NCBI RefSeq assembly: GCF_017795745.1
Contig: NZ_CP059067.1
Coordinates: 2,232,001 to 2,296,000 of the forward strand
Reading direction: 5' to 3'
DNA: 64,000 nucleotides
From: Rhizobacter sp. AJA081-3
GTDB taxonomy: Bacteria; Pseudomonadota; Gammaproteobacteria; Burkholderiales; Burkholderiaceae_C
Under the pieces are notes generated by a model. The model did not search any database, had not been told where the DNA came from, and saw nothing but the letters and a program-made list of their open reading frames with translations. Both the position numbers and the translations under genes were made by a program. Each line of letters opens with the position of its first letter. Positions within the stretch are counted from its first letter, which is position 1. This document shows positions 1 through 10,297 of this stretch, in pieces.

Positions 1-715
1 GCGCCAGCGATTCGGCGCCGAGGAATGCCGGCAGCTGCGGCGCCGCCTCGATGAGAGGCTGCATCGCCGGATTCTTGCTGTCGAGGATGCGCAGCGGGTT
101 GGTGTGCAGGCGGCGCTTGGCGTCTTCATCGAGCTGATCGGCATGCGCCTCGAGGTGCTTGATCAGCGCCGCGCGGTGCGCCAGGCGCTCGGCCGGCTGG
201 CCCAGGCTGTTGAGCTCCAGGCGCACGTCGCGTTCTTCGACGATGCCCAGGTCGCGCCACAGCGCGCGCAGCATCAGGATCAGCTCGGCGTCGACGTCCG
301 GGCCGGCGTAGCCCAGCGCCTCGGCGCCGAACTGGTGGAACTGCCGCGAGCGGCCCTTCTGCGGACGCTCGTGGCGGAACTGCGGGCCGATGTAGAAGAG
401 GCGCCGCCCGCCGTCGCGCAGGAACGAGTGCTCGGTCATGGCGCGCACCACGCCGGCGGTGTTTTCCGGGCGCAGCGACAGGCGGTCGCCATTCATCGAG
501 TCGACGAAGGAATACATCTCCTTCTCGACGATGTCGGTCACCTCGCCGAGGCCGCGCACGAACAGCGCCGTCGGCTCGACGATCGGCGTGCGCACGTTGG
601 CGTAGCCGTAACGGTGCATCAGCGCGCGGATCTTGTCCTCGAGCCACTCCCACCGGGCGGAATCCGGCGGGAGGATGTCGTTCATGCCCTTGACGGCGCG
701 GATCGGTTCAGCCAT
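1..715 (-). CDS. hisS: Histidyl-tRNA synthetase (3' end outside window)
   Basis: Charges tRNA-His with histidine in the cytoplasm. The 238 visible residues from the ATG at 715 are the N-terminal catalytic part of a class II synthetase. An RPENTAG segment lies at about residues 82-88 and motif 2 at about 113-130, with the [18 protein letters not shown] signature typical of HisRS. The C-terminal part, including the anticodon-binding domain, lies beyond base 1. It is the last visible gene of a leftward cluster, 61 bases after ispG, the usual order in Burkholderiales. Identity is firm; the gene is cut only by the window edge. Confidence 0.97.
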   Translation of the reverse strand, partial: MAEPIRAVKGMNDILPPDSARWEWLEDKIRALMHRYGYANVRTPIVEPTALFVRGLGEVTDIVEKEMYSFVDSMNGDRLSLRPENTAGVVRAMTEHSFLRDGGRRLFYIGPQFRHERPQKGRSRQFHQFGAEALGYAGPDVDAELILMLRALWRDLGIVEERDVRLELNSLGQPAERLAHRAALIKHLEAHADQLDEDAKRRLHTNPLRILDSKNPAMQPLIEAAPQLPAFLGAESLA

Positions 716-776
716 GGAATCGTGGTGCAGCGGATCAGCGCCGCTCGTGCGGCCGACCCTTCGGTGGGGTATCGCC

Positions 777-2057
777 TCAGGCCGCTGACGCGGCGCCGAA
801 GCGCTTCTCGACGTAGTCCTCGACGATGCGGTGGAACTCCTGAACGATGCCGTCGCCGCGCAGGGTCAGGGCCTTCTCGCCGTCGATGAACACCGGTGCG
901 GCCGGCGCTTCGCCGGTGCCGGGCAGGCTGATGCCGATGTCGGCATGCTTGCTCTCGCCCGGGCCATTGACGATGCAGCCCATCACCGCGACCTTCATCG
1001 TCTCGACACCCGGGTACTTGCCCTTCCACACCGGCATCTGCGCGCGCAGGTAGTCGTCGATCTGCTTGGCCAGCTCCTGGAAGGTGGTGCTCGTCGTGCG
1101 GCCGCAGCCCGGGCAGGCGGTCACGCTCGGATTGAACGAACGCAGGCCCAACGACTGCAGGATCTCCAGCGCCACCACCACCTCCTGCGTACGCGCCTCG
1201 CCGGGCTGCGGCGTGAGGCTGACGCGGATGGTGTCGCCGATGCCGTCCTGCAGCAGCAGCGCCAGCGCGGCGGTGGAGGCCACCGTGCCCTTGGTGCCCA
1301 TGCCGGCTTCGGTCAGGCCCAGGTGCAGCGGGTAGTCGCAGCGCCTGGCGAGCGCGCGGTAGACGCTGACCAGGTCCTGCACGCCCGACATCTTGCACGA
1401 CAGGATGATCTGGTCGGGCCGCAGGCCGATCTCCTCGGCGCGGCGCGCCGACTCGACCGCCGACATGATGATCGCGCGGTACATGATCTGCTGCGGCTCG
1501 TGCGGCTCGGGCAGCTTGGCGTTCTCATCCATCAGCTGCGCGAGCAGTTCCTGGTCGAGGCTGCCCCAGTTGACGCCGATGCGCACCGGCTTGTCGAACT
1601 TCGCTGCCGCTTCGACCATCTGCGCGAACTGGCGGTCTCGCTTGTCGCCCTTGCCGACGTTGCCCGGGTTGATGCGGTACTTCGACAGCGCTTCGGCACA
1701 GGCCGGAAAGTCGGTCAGCAGGCGATGGCCGTTGTAGTGGAAGTCGCCGATCAGCGGCACGTCGATGCCCATGCGGTCGAGCTGCTCGCGGATGTGCGGC
1801 ACCGCTTCGGCCGCCTCGGGCGTGTTGACGGTGATGCGCACCATCTCCGAGCCGGCGATGGCCAGCTCCTGAACCTGGATGGCGGTGCCGATCGCGTCAA
1901 CGGTGTCGGTGTTGGTCATCGACTGCACGCGAACCGGCGCGCCGCCGCCGATGGTGACGATGCGCGAGCCCCAGCGCACCTGCGCCTGGTGCGAATGGCG
2001 CTGTGCGGGGCGCGCCGGCTCGATGAACTCGTCGAGGGAAATCCGCTGATCGCTCAT
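777..2057 (-). CDS. ispG: 4-hydroxy-3-methylbut-2-enyl diphosphate synthase
   Basis: Penultimate enzyme of the MEP isoprenoid pathway: it reductively converts methylerythritol cyclodiphosphate to HMBPP using a [4Fe-4S] cluster. The 426-residue protein starts [11 protein letters not shown]. Cluster ligands are visible as CPGC (Cys315, Cys318) and [10 protein letters not shown] (Cys361). The reading frame stays open far upstream into rodZ, but the ATG at 2057, 11 bases beyond the rodZ stop, gives the family's usual N terminus. The short spacing suggests co-transcription with rodZ and pilW. Confidence 0.97.
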   Translation of the reverse strand: MSDQRISLDEFIEPARPAQRHSHQAQVRWGSRIVTIGGGAPVRVQSMTNTDTVDAIGTAIQVQELAIAGSEMVRITVNTPEAAEAVPHIREQLDRMGIDVPLIGDFHYNGHRLLTDFPACAEALSKYRINPGNVGKGDKRDRQFAQMVEAAAKFDKPVRIGVNWGSLDQELLAQLMDENAKLPEPHEPQQIMYRAIIMSAVESARRAEEIGLRPDQIILSCKMSGVQDLVSVYRALARRCDYPLHLGLTEAGMGTKGTVASTAALALLLQDGIGDTIRVSLTPQPGEARTQEVVVALEILQSLGLRSFNPSVTACPGCGRTTSTTFQELAKQIDDYLRAQMPVWKGKYPGVETMKVAVMGCIVNGPGESKHADIGISLPGTGEAPAAPVFIDGEKALTLRGDGIVQEFHRIVEDYVEKRFGAASAA

Positions 2058-2068
2058 CTCGGGCCTCG

Positions 2069-2950
2069 CTACTTCAGGTCCAGCCGGGCGACGTTGTCGC
2101 GGGTGAAGCCGGCCAGCTCGATCGGCTTGCCGCGGAAAGACAGTTGCGTCACGGCCGAATTGCCGATGGTGACCTTCATCGGCATGGCGCCGTCGACGCC
2201 GACCGCCTCGCCAGGCTGCAAGAGCCGCGACAGCAGGGTCTGGCCGCGCGCGTCGAGCACCTCGACCCAGGACTCGCCGGCCACACGGAGTTGCAGCACG
2301 CCGGCCATGCTGGCGCCCGGCGAGGTGGCGGCGCTGGCCGCGTCGTCCACGGCCGCGGGCGGCACCGAGTGCACCGTCTCGACGACGACGGACGCCGCCG
2401 GCGCGGGCGCCGCTGCCAGCGGAGCCGTGGCCGGCGTGGGCGCCGCGGCGGGCGCACTCGCGCCCCGGCCGGCCGAGACTGCCGGTGCAGACGCAGGCTG
2501 CGCGATGGGAACGGTCAGCGTGCCGGGCGGCAGGAAGTAGACGATGCCGGCGAGCACCAGAAACAACAGCGGCGCCCACACTGCCGGCGAGCCGAGCAGC
2601 GACCAGTCGCCACCCTGGCTCATCCCGGGGCGTTCACGGAACGGCGCATTGATGCCCTCGCCGACCTGCTCGAGCCGATGGCCGGGCGGCGGCGGCAGCA
2701 GCGCGAGCACCGGCGCAGGATCGATCTTCAGCGTGCGGCAGACGGTCTGCGCGAGCGCTCGGGTGAACGTCGCGTCGGGCAGCTCGTCGAGGCGGTCGTT
2801 CTCGAGCGCCTCGAGCTTGCGCGGCGTCACCTTGATCGCGGTGGCCAGCACGGCGATGTGCATGCCCTGGGCCTGCCGGGCCTGGCGCAGCAGGCTGCCG
2901 GCGGTGACCGAGGGCGGCGTCGGCGGCGCGCTGTCGGGCGTCTCACTCAT
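2069..2950 (-). CDS. rodZ: RodZ-like helix-turn-helix membrane protein
   Basis: Likely cell-shape protein that links the MreB cytoskeleton to the inner membrane. The 293-residue product has a cytoplasmic HTH_25-type domain (about residues 17-85), a single membrane span near 128-147 ([15 protein letters not shown]), an Ala/Pro-rich periplasmic linker, and a C-terminal DUF4115 beta domain from about residue 215. The ATG at 2950 overlaps the end of pilW by 8 bases, which suggests translational coupling. The Ala/Pro linker is longer than in E. coli. Family assignment rests on domain order. Confidence 0.88.
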   Translation of the reverse strand: MSETPDSAPPTPPSVTAGSLLRQARQAQGMHIAVLATAIKVTPRKLEALENDRLDELPDATFTRALAQTVCRTLKIDPAPVLALLPPPPGHRLEQVGEGINAPFRERPGMSQGGDWSLLGSPAVWAPLLFLVLAGIVYFLPPGTLTVPIAQPASAPAVSAGRGASAPAAAPTPATAPLAAAPAPAASVVVETVHSVPPAAVDDAASAATSPGASMAGVLQLRVAGESWVEVLDARGQTLLSRLLQPGEAVGVDGAMPMKVTIGNSAVTQLSFRGKPIELAGFTRDNVARLDLK

Positions 2951-3761
2951 TGAACTGCCCTCGTTCGAAGGCCACTGCTTCGCGCGATTCACGATAGCGC
3001 GCACGCAGCTGCGCGCCCAGCTCGGTGACGCCGTTCTGGTTGCCCAGCTTGTGCTCGATGCGCACGGCCAGCCACAGCGTCTGCGCGCTGATGTAGTTCG
3101 GGTTGCTGTTGACGCGACGGATGTGGAAGCGCGCACGCTCCGGCTCACCGCGGCGCAGCAGCACCTCGGCGAGGTTGACCGAGGTCGACGGGTTGCCCGG
3201 GTCGACCTGGAACGAGCGCATCAGCGCTTTCTCGGCCTCTTCGAGCTGGCCGGAGAAGGCATGGCACACACCCTGGGTGAGCAGGAGGCGCCCCGTGTCC
3301 CGGCGCTGAGGGATGGTCAGCGCCTGAGTGAACTGCGCGTCGGCCTCACCATACCGCTTGTGCTGGCACAGGAACCAGCCGTAGTTCTGCATCGCGTCGA
3401 CGTCGCGCGCATTCAGAGCCAGCGCGCGGCGAAAACTCTCTTCGGCCTGGCTGTCCTGTCCCAGGTTGCCAAGGATGAGGCCGCGCAGGTTGTGCGCCGC
3501 GCCGACAGTCGGGTCGGCGGCGATGGAGCGGTTGACCTCTTCGAGCGCCACATCCATCTGGTTGCGGCTGAAGTACGCGCTGGCCAGCTCGAGCCGCACT
3601 TGCGCGCGACGCGCAGCATCGCCCTCCTCGGGGGCACCCGGCTTGCCACGCACGTCGCTGACCGGCCCGGAGCTCGTGGACACCGTGGTCGAGCAGCCGA
3701 CCAGCCACGCGGCGAACAGGCCGACGATCACCCGCGCGAGGAATCGGGCGTTGCCCTTCAT
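2943..3761 (-). CDS. pilW: Type IV pilus biogenesis lipoprotein PilW/PilF
   Basis: Outer-membrane lipoprotein needed for assembly or stability of the PilQ secretin. The 272 residues begin with a lipoprotein signal (lipobox LVGC, Cys23), followed by about five to six TPR repeats across residues 50-250, for example [20 protein letters not shown] and the [15 protein letters not shown] repeat typical of PilW/PilF. Its start overlaps the rlmN stop by 4 bases (ATGA) and its end overlaps rodZ. No other pilus gene is in the window, which is normal for this locus. Confidence 0.9.
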   Translation of the reverse strand: MKGNARFLARVIVGLFAAWLVGCSTTVSTSSGPVSDVRGKPGAPEEGDAARRAQVRLELASAYFSRNQMDVALEEVNRSIAADPTVGAAHNLRGLILGNLGQDSQAEESFRRALALNARDVDAMQNYGWFLCQHKRYGEADAQFTQALTIPQRRDTGRLLLTQGVCHAFSGQLEEAEKALMRSFQVDPGNPSTSVNLAEVLLRRGEPERARFHIRRVNSNPNYISAQTLWLAVRIEHKLGNQNGVTELGAQLRARYRESREAVAFERGQFNE

Positions 3762-4897
3762 GCCTTGGTCTCCTGCATCGGCGCCATGCGCCGCACCACC
3801 TTCACGGGCGCATGCACCAGCCGTTGGTGCACACGCGTGCGATCCTGCACTTCGCCGGCGAGCTGGCCGCAGGCCGCGTCGATGTCATCGCCGCGCGTCT
3901 TTCGTACCGTCGTCACGATGCCCGCGCGCAGCAGCACGGCCGCGAAGGCCTGCACACGCTCGGGCGACGAGCGCACCAGGCCCGACTGCGGAAACGGGTT
4001 GAATGGAATCAGGTTCACCTTGCATGGCACGCGGCCCTTGACCAGGCGCACCAGCTCCCGTGCCAGTTCGGGCGTGTCGTTGACGCCGTCGAGCATGCAG
4101 TATTCGAAGGTGACGAAGTCGCGCGGAGCGGCCGGCAGGTAGCGCACGCAGGCGTCGAGAAGCGCCTCGATCCCGTCCTTGCGGTTCAGCGGAACCAGGT
4201 CGTTGCGCAGTGCGTCGTTCGGCGCATGCAGCGACACCGCCAGCGCCACGGGGCAGTCCTCGCGCAGGCGGTCGATCATCGCCACCATGCCGGAGGTCGA
4301 CACCGTCACGCGCCGGCGCGACAAGCCGTAGCCGTGGTCGTCGAGCATGGCGCGCAATGCCGGCACGAGGGCCGCGTAGTTCTGCAGCGGCTCGCCCATG
4401 CCCATCATCACCACGTTGGTGACGGCGCGTTCGCCTTCCTTCAGACCCAGGCGGCGGCGAAGCTGGTGCTCGGCATGCCAGAGCTGCGCGAGGATCTCGC
4501 CGGTGCAGAGATTGCGGCTGAAGCCCTGGTGCCCGGTCGAACAGAAGCGGCACCCGACAGCACAGCCGGCCTGCGACGACACGCACAGCGTGCCGCGGTC
4601 GGATTCGGGAATGAAAACCGTCTCGATCGCGTTGCCGGCGCCGACGTCGAACAACCACTTGACGGTGCCGTCGGTCGACACATGCTCGCTGATCACGGGA
4701 AGTGATTGCACCGCGGCACGTTCGCGCAGCTTGTCACGCAAGGACTTGGCCAGGTCGGACATGGCGTCGAAGTCCGACGCGCCCTTCTGGTGGATCCAGC
4801 GGAACAGCTGCGTGGCGCGGAAGCGCTTCTCGCCGAGCTGTTCGACGAACGCGGTCAAACCGTCCCGGTCGAAATCGAGCAGGTTGACCACGCTCAT
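3758..4897 (-). CDS. rlmN: Dual-specificity 23S rRNA A2503/tRNA A37 C2-methyltransferase
   Basis: Radical-SAM enzyme that methylates C2 of A2503 in 23S rRNA and of A37 in some tRNAs. The radical-SAM cluster motif CAVGCRFC places Cys112, Cys116 and Cys119. The C-terminal [13 protein letters not shown] segment holds the second catalytic Cys that is transiently methylated. The 379-residue length is usual. It lies 5 bases from the ndk stop and overlaps pilW by ATGA, so it belongs to the ndk-led operon. Confidence 0.96.
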   Translation of the reverse strand: MSVVNLLDFDRDGLTAFVEQLGEKRFRATQLFRWIHQKGASDFDAMSDLAKSLRDKLRERAAVQSLPVISEHVSTDGTVKWLFDVGAGNAIETVFIPESDRGTLCVSSQAGCAVGCRFCSTGHQGFSRNLCTGEILAQLWHAEHQLRRRLGLKEGERAVTNVVMMGMGEPLQNYAALVPALRAMLDDHGYGLSRRRVTVSTSGMVAMIDRLREDCPVALAVSLHAPNDALRNDLVPLNRKDGIEALLDACVRYLPAAPRDFVTFEYCMLDGVNDTPELARELVRLVKGRVPCKVNLIPFNPFPQSGLVRSSPERVQAFAAVLLRAGIVTTVRKTRGDDIDAACGQLAGEVQDRTRVHQRLVHAPVKVVRRMAPMQETKA

Positions 4898-4902
4898 CGC
4901 TG

Positions 4903-5328
4903 TCAGCGCGAGTAGACGTTCATGCCGGGGAAGAAGAACGACACTTCCACGGCGGCCGTTTCCGGCGCGTCGGAGCCGTGCACCGCGTTGGCATCGATGC
5001 TGTCGGCGAAATCGGCGCGGATGGTGCCCTTCTCGGCCTTCTTCGGGTCGGTGGCGCCCATCAGCTCGCGGTTCTTCGCGATGGCGTTCTCGCCTTCGAG
5101 CGCCTGGATCATGACCGGGCCCGAGATCATGAAGTCCACCAGGTCCTTGAAGAACGGGCGTGCCTTGTGCACGGCATAGAACTGCTCTGCTTCGCCGCGC
5201 GAAAGGTGGGCCATGCGGGCCGCGACGATCTTCAGGCCCGCGCCCTCGAAGCGAGCGTAGATCTGGCCGATCACGTTCTTCGCGACGGCGTCGGGTTTGA
5301 TGATCGAAAGGGTGCGTTCGAGCGCCAT
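4903..5328 (-). CDS. ndk: Nucleoside-diphosphate kinase
   Basis: Transfers the gamma phosphate of ATP to NDPs through a phosphohistidine. At 141 residues it is a full-length bacterial NDK starting [15 protein letters not shown]. The active-site His117 lies in NAVHGSDA. The ATG at 5328 has a good ribosome site (AGGAGA about 8 bases upstream). It is the first gene of the ndk-rlmN-pilW-rodZ-ispG-hisS cluster, with a -10-like TACAAT upstream. Confidence 0.98.
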   Translation of the reverse strand: MALERTLSIIKPDAVAKNVIGQIYARFEGAGLKIVAARMAHLSRGEAEQFYAVHKARPFFKDLVDFMISGPVMIQALEGENAIAKNRELMGATDPKKAEKGTIRADFADSIDANAVHGSDAPETAAVEVSFFFPGMNVYSR

Positions 5329-5367
5329 GAATTCTTCTCCTGAATCAATAACTTGGCAAAGTTTCGG

Positions 5368-5373
5368 ATTGTA
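5368..5373 (-). promoter_or_regulatory. Candidate -10 box of the ndk operon
   Basis: TACAAT on the minus strand, about 40 bases before the ndk ATG, in the short gap after rluB. No convincing -35 hexamer is seen 16-18 bases further upstream, so this is only a plausible sigma-70 element. Confidence 0.4.
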
Positions 5374-5408
5374 GCTTGCGCAGTGCGTCAGGCCGATGTC
5401 GCAGGGCT

Positions 5409-7436
5409 TCAGCGACCACGCCGCCCGCCGCCCCCACCCCCGCCGCCGAAGCCACCGCCGCCCCCCCCGCCACCACCGCTGCGGCTGCCACCGAATCCGC
5501 CGCCGCCGCCGCCGCCGCCCCCGCTGCCGCCGCGGCCACCGCGGTTCTTGCGATGGAACGCATCACCGCCGATGTAGCCCACCGAGGTCTGCATCGGATC
5601 GGGCTGCTTCGGGCCGCCCTTTTTCGCGCCGCCGCCTGTAGGCTGGCTGCTGCCCCCTGGGCCGAAACCTCCGCCGCCCTGGCCGAAGCCTCGCCCGCCG
5701 ACCCGGCTGCGCGGGTTCTGCACGAAGCGCTTGTCGAAGGTCTGCTCGAGCGGGTTCGGGATGTTCATCGGGTCGATGTCGAAGTCCTCGTCGCCCTCGA
5801 ACTCGCCGCGCTCGCGGTTCTCCACCGGCGGAGCGTCCGGCGCAGGCGTCCGGCTGCGCTGCGGCGGCGGCGCGCCGCGGCCACCGCGGTCGTTCGGCCG
5901 GCCCGCGGGCGGACGCCCGTCACCACGAGCCTCGTTGCGCGGCTTGTTGCGCGGTTCATTGCGGCCATCGCGCCGCTCCTCGGGGCGCGGCTGGGCCGGC
6001 CCGCTGGCCAGGCGCCGGATCGCACGCACGTCCTCCGGGCCCATATCGACCCACACACCCCGCTTGAGGCCACGCGGCAGCACCACACAGCCGTAGCGAA
6101 TGCGGATCAGCCGGCTGACCGTCAGGTCGACAGCGTCGAACAGCTTGCGCACCTCGCGGTTGCGGCCTTCGGTGATGACGACGCGGTACCAGTGGTTGGC
6201 ACCTTCGCCGCCACCGTCTTCGATGGAGCGGAAGGCGGCTGTCTGGCCGTCGATCTCCACACCCTCGAGGAGCTGCGCCTTGTCTTCGCTGTCCAGCGTG
6301 CCGAGCACGCGCACCGCGTACTCGCGCTCGACGCCGAAGCGCGGATGCATCAGCTGGTTGGCCAGCTCACCGGACGTGGTGAACAACAGCAGGCCTTCGG
6401 TGTTGATGTCGAGCCGGCCCACCGCCTGCCACTTGCCGTGCTGCAGGCGGGGCAGGCGGCGGAACACCGTCGGCCGCTGCTGCGGATCGTCGTTGGTGAC
6501 CACCTCGCCCACCGGCTTGTGATACGCGATCACGCGCGGCGGCGGCTGCTGGATGCGCACCTTCACCGGCTTGCCGTCGAGTGCGATGCGGTCGCCGAAG
6601 GAGATGCGCTGGCCGATGTGCGCCGGCTCGCCGTTCACGGTGATGCGCCCGTCGGTGATCATCGCTTCCATGTCGCGCCGCGAGCCGACGCCGGACTGGG
6701 CCAGCACCTTCTGCAGCTTCGGTGCATCGGGCTCGGCGGCCAGCACGCGCTTGTGCGGCTCGGCCTCGCCGGCTTCGCCGGACTCACCAGCCTCGCCTGT
6801 TTCGGCGTTCTCGACGCTCTCGGCGGCCTGCTGCGACACATCGGCAGGCACCTCCGACGCCGCTTCGGCGATCGCCTCTCCAGCCTCGTCGAAGGCGCCG
6901 GACAGCACCTCGGCGAACACCTCTCCGGTGCGCTGTGCGGCGGCCGCCTGCGCGGCCTCCGGCGTCACCGGTTCGACCCCTTCACCGCGCCGGCGGTCGC
7001 GCCGGCCGCGACGCCGGCCGCGGCGTGCGCCTTCTTCGCCGCCCTCGCCCGGCTCACCGCCTTCGCCGCCCTCGCCGCCTTCATCACCCCCGTCGGTGTT
7101 TTCGACGGAGCCGCCATCGGCAACGCGCACGGCGTGCGGCGCGGCGTCGCGGGCTTGCGCCTCCGGTGTCTCGGGTCGTGGCTCAGCCGCCGGCTGTGCC
7201 GGTGATGCAGCCGCAGGCTCTTGCATGCCGGCATCGGCCGCTGCAGCCGCGGGCGCCTTGCGGCGGCGCGGCTTGGGTGCCGCTTCGGCCGCAGGCTCCG
7301 TCGCCGCGCCGGCTTCTGCCTCGGCGGGCTTGGCCACGGCCCGGCGCTTTCGCGCCGGCTTGGGCGCCGCGGTGTCGGTCACGGGCGTGACCGCCTCGTC
7401 GGGGGCGTCGGGCTGAGACTCGGGCGGCAGGTTCAT
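5409..7436 (-). CDS. rluB: 23S rRNA pseudouridine2605 synthase with large low-complexity tails
   Basis: Pseudouridine synthase of the RsuA/RluB/RluE family. The core begins near residue 240 with an S4 RNA-binding domain ([20 protein letters not shown]) and continues with the catalytic segment [14 protein letters not shown] near residue 350. At 675 residues it is over twice the size of E. coli RluB. About 235 N-terminal residues are Ala/Pro/Lys-rich then Gly/Glu-rich, and about 190 C-terminal residues run from Arg/Pro/Gly-rich to a near-pure glycine tail ending in RRGR. The ATG overlaps the scpB stop (ATGA). Such tails occur in burkholderial homologues and may bind RNA; this is inference. Confidence 0.93.
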   Translation of the reverse strand: MNLPPESQPDAPDEAVTPVTDTAAPKPARKRRAVAKPAEAEAGAATEPAAEAAPKPRRRKAPAAAAADAGMQEPAAASPAQPAAEPRPETPEAQARDAAPHAVRVADGGSVENTDGGDEGGEGGEGGEPGEGGEEGARRGRRRGRRDRRRGEGVEPVTPEAAQAAAAQRTGEVFAEVLSGAFDEAGEAIAEAASEVPADVSQQAAESVENAETGEAGESGEAGEAEPHKRVLAAEPDAPKLQKVLAQSGVGSRRDMEAMITDGRITVNGEPAHIGQRISFGDRIALDGKPVKVRIQQPPPRVIAYHKPVGEVVTNDDPQQRPTVFRRLPRLQHGKWQAVGRLDINTEGLLLFTTSGELANQLMHPRFGVEREYAVRVLGTLDSEDKAQLLEGVEIDGQTAAFRSIEDGGGEGANHWYRVVITEGRNREVRKLFDAVDLTVSRLIRIRYGCVVLPRGLKRGVWVDMGPEDVRAIRRLASGPAQPRPEERRDGRNEPRNKPRNEARGDGRPPAGRPNDRGGRGAPPPQRSRTPAPDAPPVENRERGEFEGDEDFDIDPMNIPNPLEQTFDKRFVQNPRSRVGGRGFGQGGGGFGPGGSSQPTGGGAKKGGPKQPDPMQTSVGYIGGDAFHRKNRGGRGGSGGGGGGGGGFGGSRSGGGGGGGGGFGGGGGGGGRRGR

Positions 7437-8230
7437 GCTTGGGGTTCCATCGGGGCGGCGTCGGCCGCAGGCTCGGGATCGGGGTCGTTCGGGGGGGCGG
7501 GGGCGAGCTCTGGCTCGCTCGCAACAGGCGCATCGGCCGAGTGGTCGAAGGCTGGCTCGGTCGCTGCCACGTCAGCAGTCATCGGGGCGGCCGCGACACC
7601 GGTGGCTCCGATGGCCACATCGGTCGCGTCTGCAGGTGCATCGAGCGCCAGCGCCGCCTGTGCGTCGATCAGCGAGGCCTGCTCGGGCAGGGCGTCGGCC
7701 AGCATCGCGCCGGCCGCAGGGGCGCCGTCGAGCAGCGGCAGCTGCTCGAGGCTCGCCAGGCCCAGGTCATCGAGGAAATGGCGCGTCGTCGCCAGCAGCG
7801 CCGGGCGGCCGGGGGCTTCGCGGTAGCCGATCGCCTCGACCCAGCCACGGTCCTCGAGCTGCTTGATGATCTGGCTGGCCACGGTGACGCCGCGGATGTC
7901 CTCGATGTCGCCGCGCGTCACGGGTTGACGGTAGGCAATGATCGCCAGCGTCTCCATCACGGCGCGCGAGTACTTCGGCGGCTTCTCCGGGTTGAGTCGA
8001 TCGAGAAACTCGCGCATCTCGGGCCGGCTCTGGAATCTCCAGCCCTGGGCCAATGCCACGAGTTCGACGCCGCGACTGTCCCAGTCGCGTGTCAGTTCGT
8101 CGAGCAAGGCGCGCAGCGTGTCGGGGCCCAGTTCATCGTTGAACAAGGTGCGCATGTCGCGCAGGGGCATCGGCTGGCTGGCGCAGATGAGCGCGGTCTC
8201 GAGGACGCGCTTCGCATCCTGTGTGTTCAT
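7433..8230 (-). CDS. scpB: Segregation and condensation protein B
   Basis: Kleisin-associated subunit of the SMC-ScpA-ScpB condensin. The core (residues about 5-180) shows the tandem winged-helix pattern, including [20 protein letters not shown] and [11 protein letters not shown]. It is followed by an acidic Ala/Pro-rich tail of about 85 residues. I use the ATG at 8230; an in-frame TTG at 8242 would add four residues but its ribosome site is poorly spaced. It overlaps rluB by ATGA, the common scpB-rluB pair. scpA is not adjacent in this window. Confidence 0.93.
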   Translation of the reverse strand: MNTQDAKRVLETALICASQPMPLRDMRTLFNDELGPDTLRALLDELTRDWDSRGVELVALAQGWRFQSRPEMREFLDRLNPEKPPKYSRAVMETLAIIAYRQPVTRGDIEDIRGVTVASQIIKQLEDRGWVEAIGYREAPGRPALLATTRHFLDDLGLASLEQLPLLDGAPAAGAMLADALPEQASLIDAQAALALDAPADATDVAIGATGVAAAPMTADVAATEPAFDHSADAPVASEPELAPAPPNDPDPEPAADAAPMEPQA

Positions 8231-8288
8231 GGATCCTGTCAAATCCTCGGCCGGGGGTATCCGGCTGGTCTACGGGCTCGTGTCGAGC

Positions 8289-8306
8289 GTCACCCCGCGG
8301 GATGAC
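8289..8306. repeat. 18-bp imperfect palindrome upstream of scpB
   Basis: GTCACCCCGCGGGATGAC pairs in 8 of 9 positions around a CCCGCGGG core. It lies about 60-75 bases before the scpB start in a 250-base gap that otherwise holds only a possible -10 (TACAAT on the minus strand, near 8455). It could be an operator or a small RNA hairpin; nothing identifies a binder. Confidence 0.35.
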
Positions 8307-8480
8307 ACACTGCAACTGGCTGTTGGCCGCGCATCGTGCTGCGGCGTGGGCTGGCGAACCTCCAGGCCCGCCAGACTGCCCGGCAACCGGACTCTCGACG
8401 CGGCCACGGTGATGGCGCTGGCGCAGGCAGTCGGATTCGGGGTCTGGCGCGCATTGTACCCAAGCGCGCCGTCGGGGTGT

Positions 8481-9419
8481 TCAGCGTTTGCGCGTCACCT
8501 GCCGCCACGCGAAGTCCAGGTCCGGCGGAGGTGGGCACTCGAACTGCAGCGCCTGGCCCCCGATGGGATGGTTGAAGCCGAGCCGGACCGCATGCAGGGC
8601 CTGGCGCGTCATGCCCAAGGCCGGCGTTCCGCCATACAGCGCGTCGGCCACCAGCGGGTGCCCGCGCGAGGCCAGGTGCACGCGGATCTGGTGCGTGCGC
8701 CCGGTGTGCAGCGTGCAGTGCACGGCGCTGTACCCGTCGCGCGCCGCCACGCGCTCGACGTCCGTGCGCGCCGGTTTGCCCGAGGCGAGCACGGCCATGC
8801 GCACACGCGATTGCGGGTCTCGGCCGATCGGCGCATCGACGCTGAACGCGCGTTCAGCCAGCTCGCCGTGGCACAGCGCCATGTAGCGCCGGTGCACGGA
8901 TCGTTCGCCGATGGCGCGCACCAGCGCCGTCATGGCCACCAGCGTCTTGGCCACGACCATCAGGCCCGAGGTGTCCTTGTCCAGGCGGTGCACGATGCCC
9001 GCGCGCGGCAGAAGGCTGGCACCTGCATGGTGGGCCAGCAGGCCGTTGAGCAGCGTGCCCGACCAGTTACCTGCCGCCGGATGCACCACCAACCCGGCAG
9101 GCTTGTTCACCACGATCACGTCGGCGTCTTCGTGGACGATGTCCAGCGCCATCGCTTCGGCCTTGAAGGCCCGGCTCTCCTCGGTGCCGACCAGTTCGAC
9201 CTCGATGCGCTGGCCGGCCTGCACACGCTGCGAGGCAGAACTCGCCACCACCCCGCCCACGCGCACGTGGCCCTGGTCGATCAGTCCCTGCAGGTGGCTG
9301 CGCGAGAACTCGCCGGCCATGGCCACCAGCACCTTGTCCAGGCGCTGGCCGTGCCACTCGGCCGGCGCATCGGCCGTTCGGCGTTCGCTCTCGCCGCCGT
9401 CGTCCAGGGGCTCGTCCAT
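8481..9419 (-). CDS. rluD: 23S rRNA pseudouridine1911/1915/1917 synthase
   Basis: Makes three pseudouridines in helix 69 of 23S rRNA. The 312-residue protein has an N-terminal S4 domain (about residues 22-75, GQRLDKVLVAMAGEFSRSHL) and the RluA-family catalytic motif HRLDKDTSGLMVVAK around residue 145. The C-terminal HTGRTHQIRVHLASRGHPL signature is complete. The ATG at 9419 is chosen because the open frame further upstream runs through the bamD promoter and start. Divergent rluD-bamD is a conserved betaproteobacterial arrangement. Confidence 0.95.
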   Translation of the reverse strand: MDEPLDDGGESERRTADAPAEWHGQRLDKVLVAMAGEFSRSHLQGLIDQGHVRVGGVVASSASQRVQAGQRIEVELVGTEESRAFKAEAMALDIVHEDADVIVVNKPAGLVVHPAAGNWSGTLLNGLLAHHAGASLLPRAGIVHRLDKDTSGLMVVAKTLVAMTALVRAIGERSVHRRYMALCHGELAERAFSVDAPIGRDPQSRVRMAVLASGKPARTDVERVAARDGYSAVHCTLHTGRTHQIRVHLASRGHPLVADALYGGTPALGMTRQALHAVRLGFNHPIGGQALQFECPPPPDLDFAWRQVTRKR

Positions 9420-9424
9420 ATAAT
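9419..9424 (+). promoter_or_regulatory. Candidate -10 box for bamD
   Basis: A perfect TATAAT on the plus strand beside the rluD start codon. It would place the transcript start near 9431, favouring the bamD ATG at 9478 over the one at 9439. No clear -35 is seen. Confidence 0.45.
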
Positions 9425-9477
9425 CCCGCTCTCTGTTGATGACAGGCAGCGCGCTCGTCCGCGATCTGCCCCTGCCC

Positions 9478-10290
9478 ATGGATCTGTTGCGTTGGACCGG
9501 CCCGCTGGGTGCGCGCGCTGCCCTGATCACCCTTGCCCTGGCCCTGGCGGGCTGCGGCTCGGCGCCGCAGGACGAGAGTGTGTCGTGGTCGCCCGAGAAA
9601 TTGTATGCAGAGGCCAAGGACGAGATGGCCGCGGGCGCTTACGACAAGGCAGCCAAGCTGCTCGAGCGCCTGGAAGGCCGCGCCGCCGGCACACCGCTGG
9701 CGCAGCAGGCGCAGATCGAGCGGGCCTATGTGCTGTGGCGCAGTGGCGAGAAGGCCCAGGCGCTGACCGTGCTCGAGCGCTTCATCAAGCTCAACCCCTC
9801 CAGCCCGGGCGTCGACTACGCGCTCTACCTGCAGGGCGTGGTCAACTTCAACGACAACCTGGGCATCCTCGGCAACCTGGCCGCGCAGGACCTGTCCGAG
9901 CGCGACCAGCAGGCCTCGCGCGACTCGTACCAGTCGTTCAAGCAGCTCGTCGACCAGTACCCGCGATCGATCTACGCCGAAGACGCGCAGATCCGCATGA
10001 ACTACATCGTCAACTCGCTGGCGGCCTATGAGGTGCACGTGGCGCGCTACTACTTTCGCCGCGGCGCGTACATCGCCGCCGCGAACCGTGCGCAGCAGAC
10101 GGTGCAGGAGTTCCAGTACTCGCCTTCGGCCGAAGAAGCCCTGGTGATCATGGTGCAGAGCTACGACCGGCTCGGCCTGAACGACCTGCGCGACGACGCG
10201 CAACGCGTGCTGGCGAAGAACTTCCCGAACAGCCGCTTTGCCAGCCAGGGACTGACCACCCGCGAGCGGCCGTGGTGGCAGATCTGGTAA
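9478..10290 (+). CDS. bamD: Outer membrane protein assembly factor BamD
   Basis: TPR lipoprotein of the BAM complex that inserts beta-barrel proteins into the outer membrane. From the ATG at 9478 the 270-residue protein has a lipoprotein signal ending LALAGC, then TPR repeats over about residues 45-245 (YDKAAKLLERLEGR, YVLWRSGEKAQALTVLERFI). YALYLQGVVNF and the late NDLRDDAQRVLAKNFP stretch are typical of BamD/ComL. An in-frame ATG at 9439 would extend it by 13 residues, but neither start has a good Shine-Dalgarno site. It ends convergently 8 bases from the helicase gene. Confidence 0.94.
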   Translation: MDLLRWTGPLGARAALITLALALAGCGSAPQDESVSWSPEKLYAEAKDEMAAGAYDKAAKLLERLEGRAAGTPLAQQAQIERAYVLWRSGEKAQALTVLERFIKLNPSSPGVDYALYLQGVVNFNDNLGILGNLAAQDLSERDQQASRDSYQSFKQLVDQYPRSIYAEDAQIRMNYIVNSLAAYEVHVARYYFRRGAYIAAANRAQQTVQEFQYSPSAEEALVIMVQSYDRLGLNDLRDDAQRVLAKNFPNSRFASQGLTTRERPWWQIW

Positions 10291-10297
10291 GCCAGGC

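Noticed and set aside
2058-2579. An extended IspG reading frame into rodZ
   Set aside because: The extension lies over the real rodZ gene in another frame; the family start is MSDQRIS at 2057.
5430-5560. A GC-rich repeat tract suggesting a tandem-repeat locus or fragile site
   Set aside because: It is the coding sequence for the polyglycine tail of RluB, not a separate repeat element.
5376-7205. A 609-codon plus-strand frame over rluB
   Set aside because: Antisense shadow of a low-complexity gene; no ribosome site or recognisable motif.
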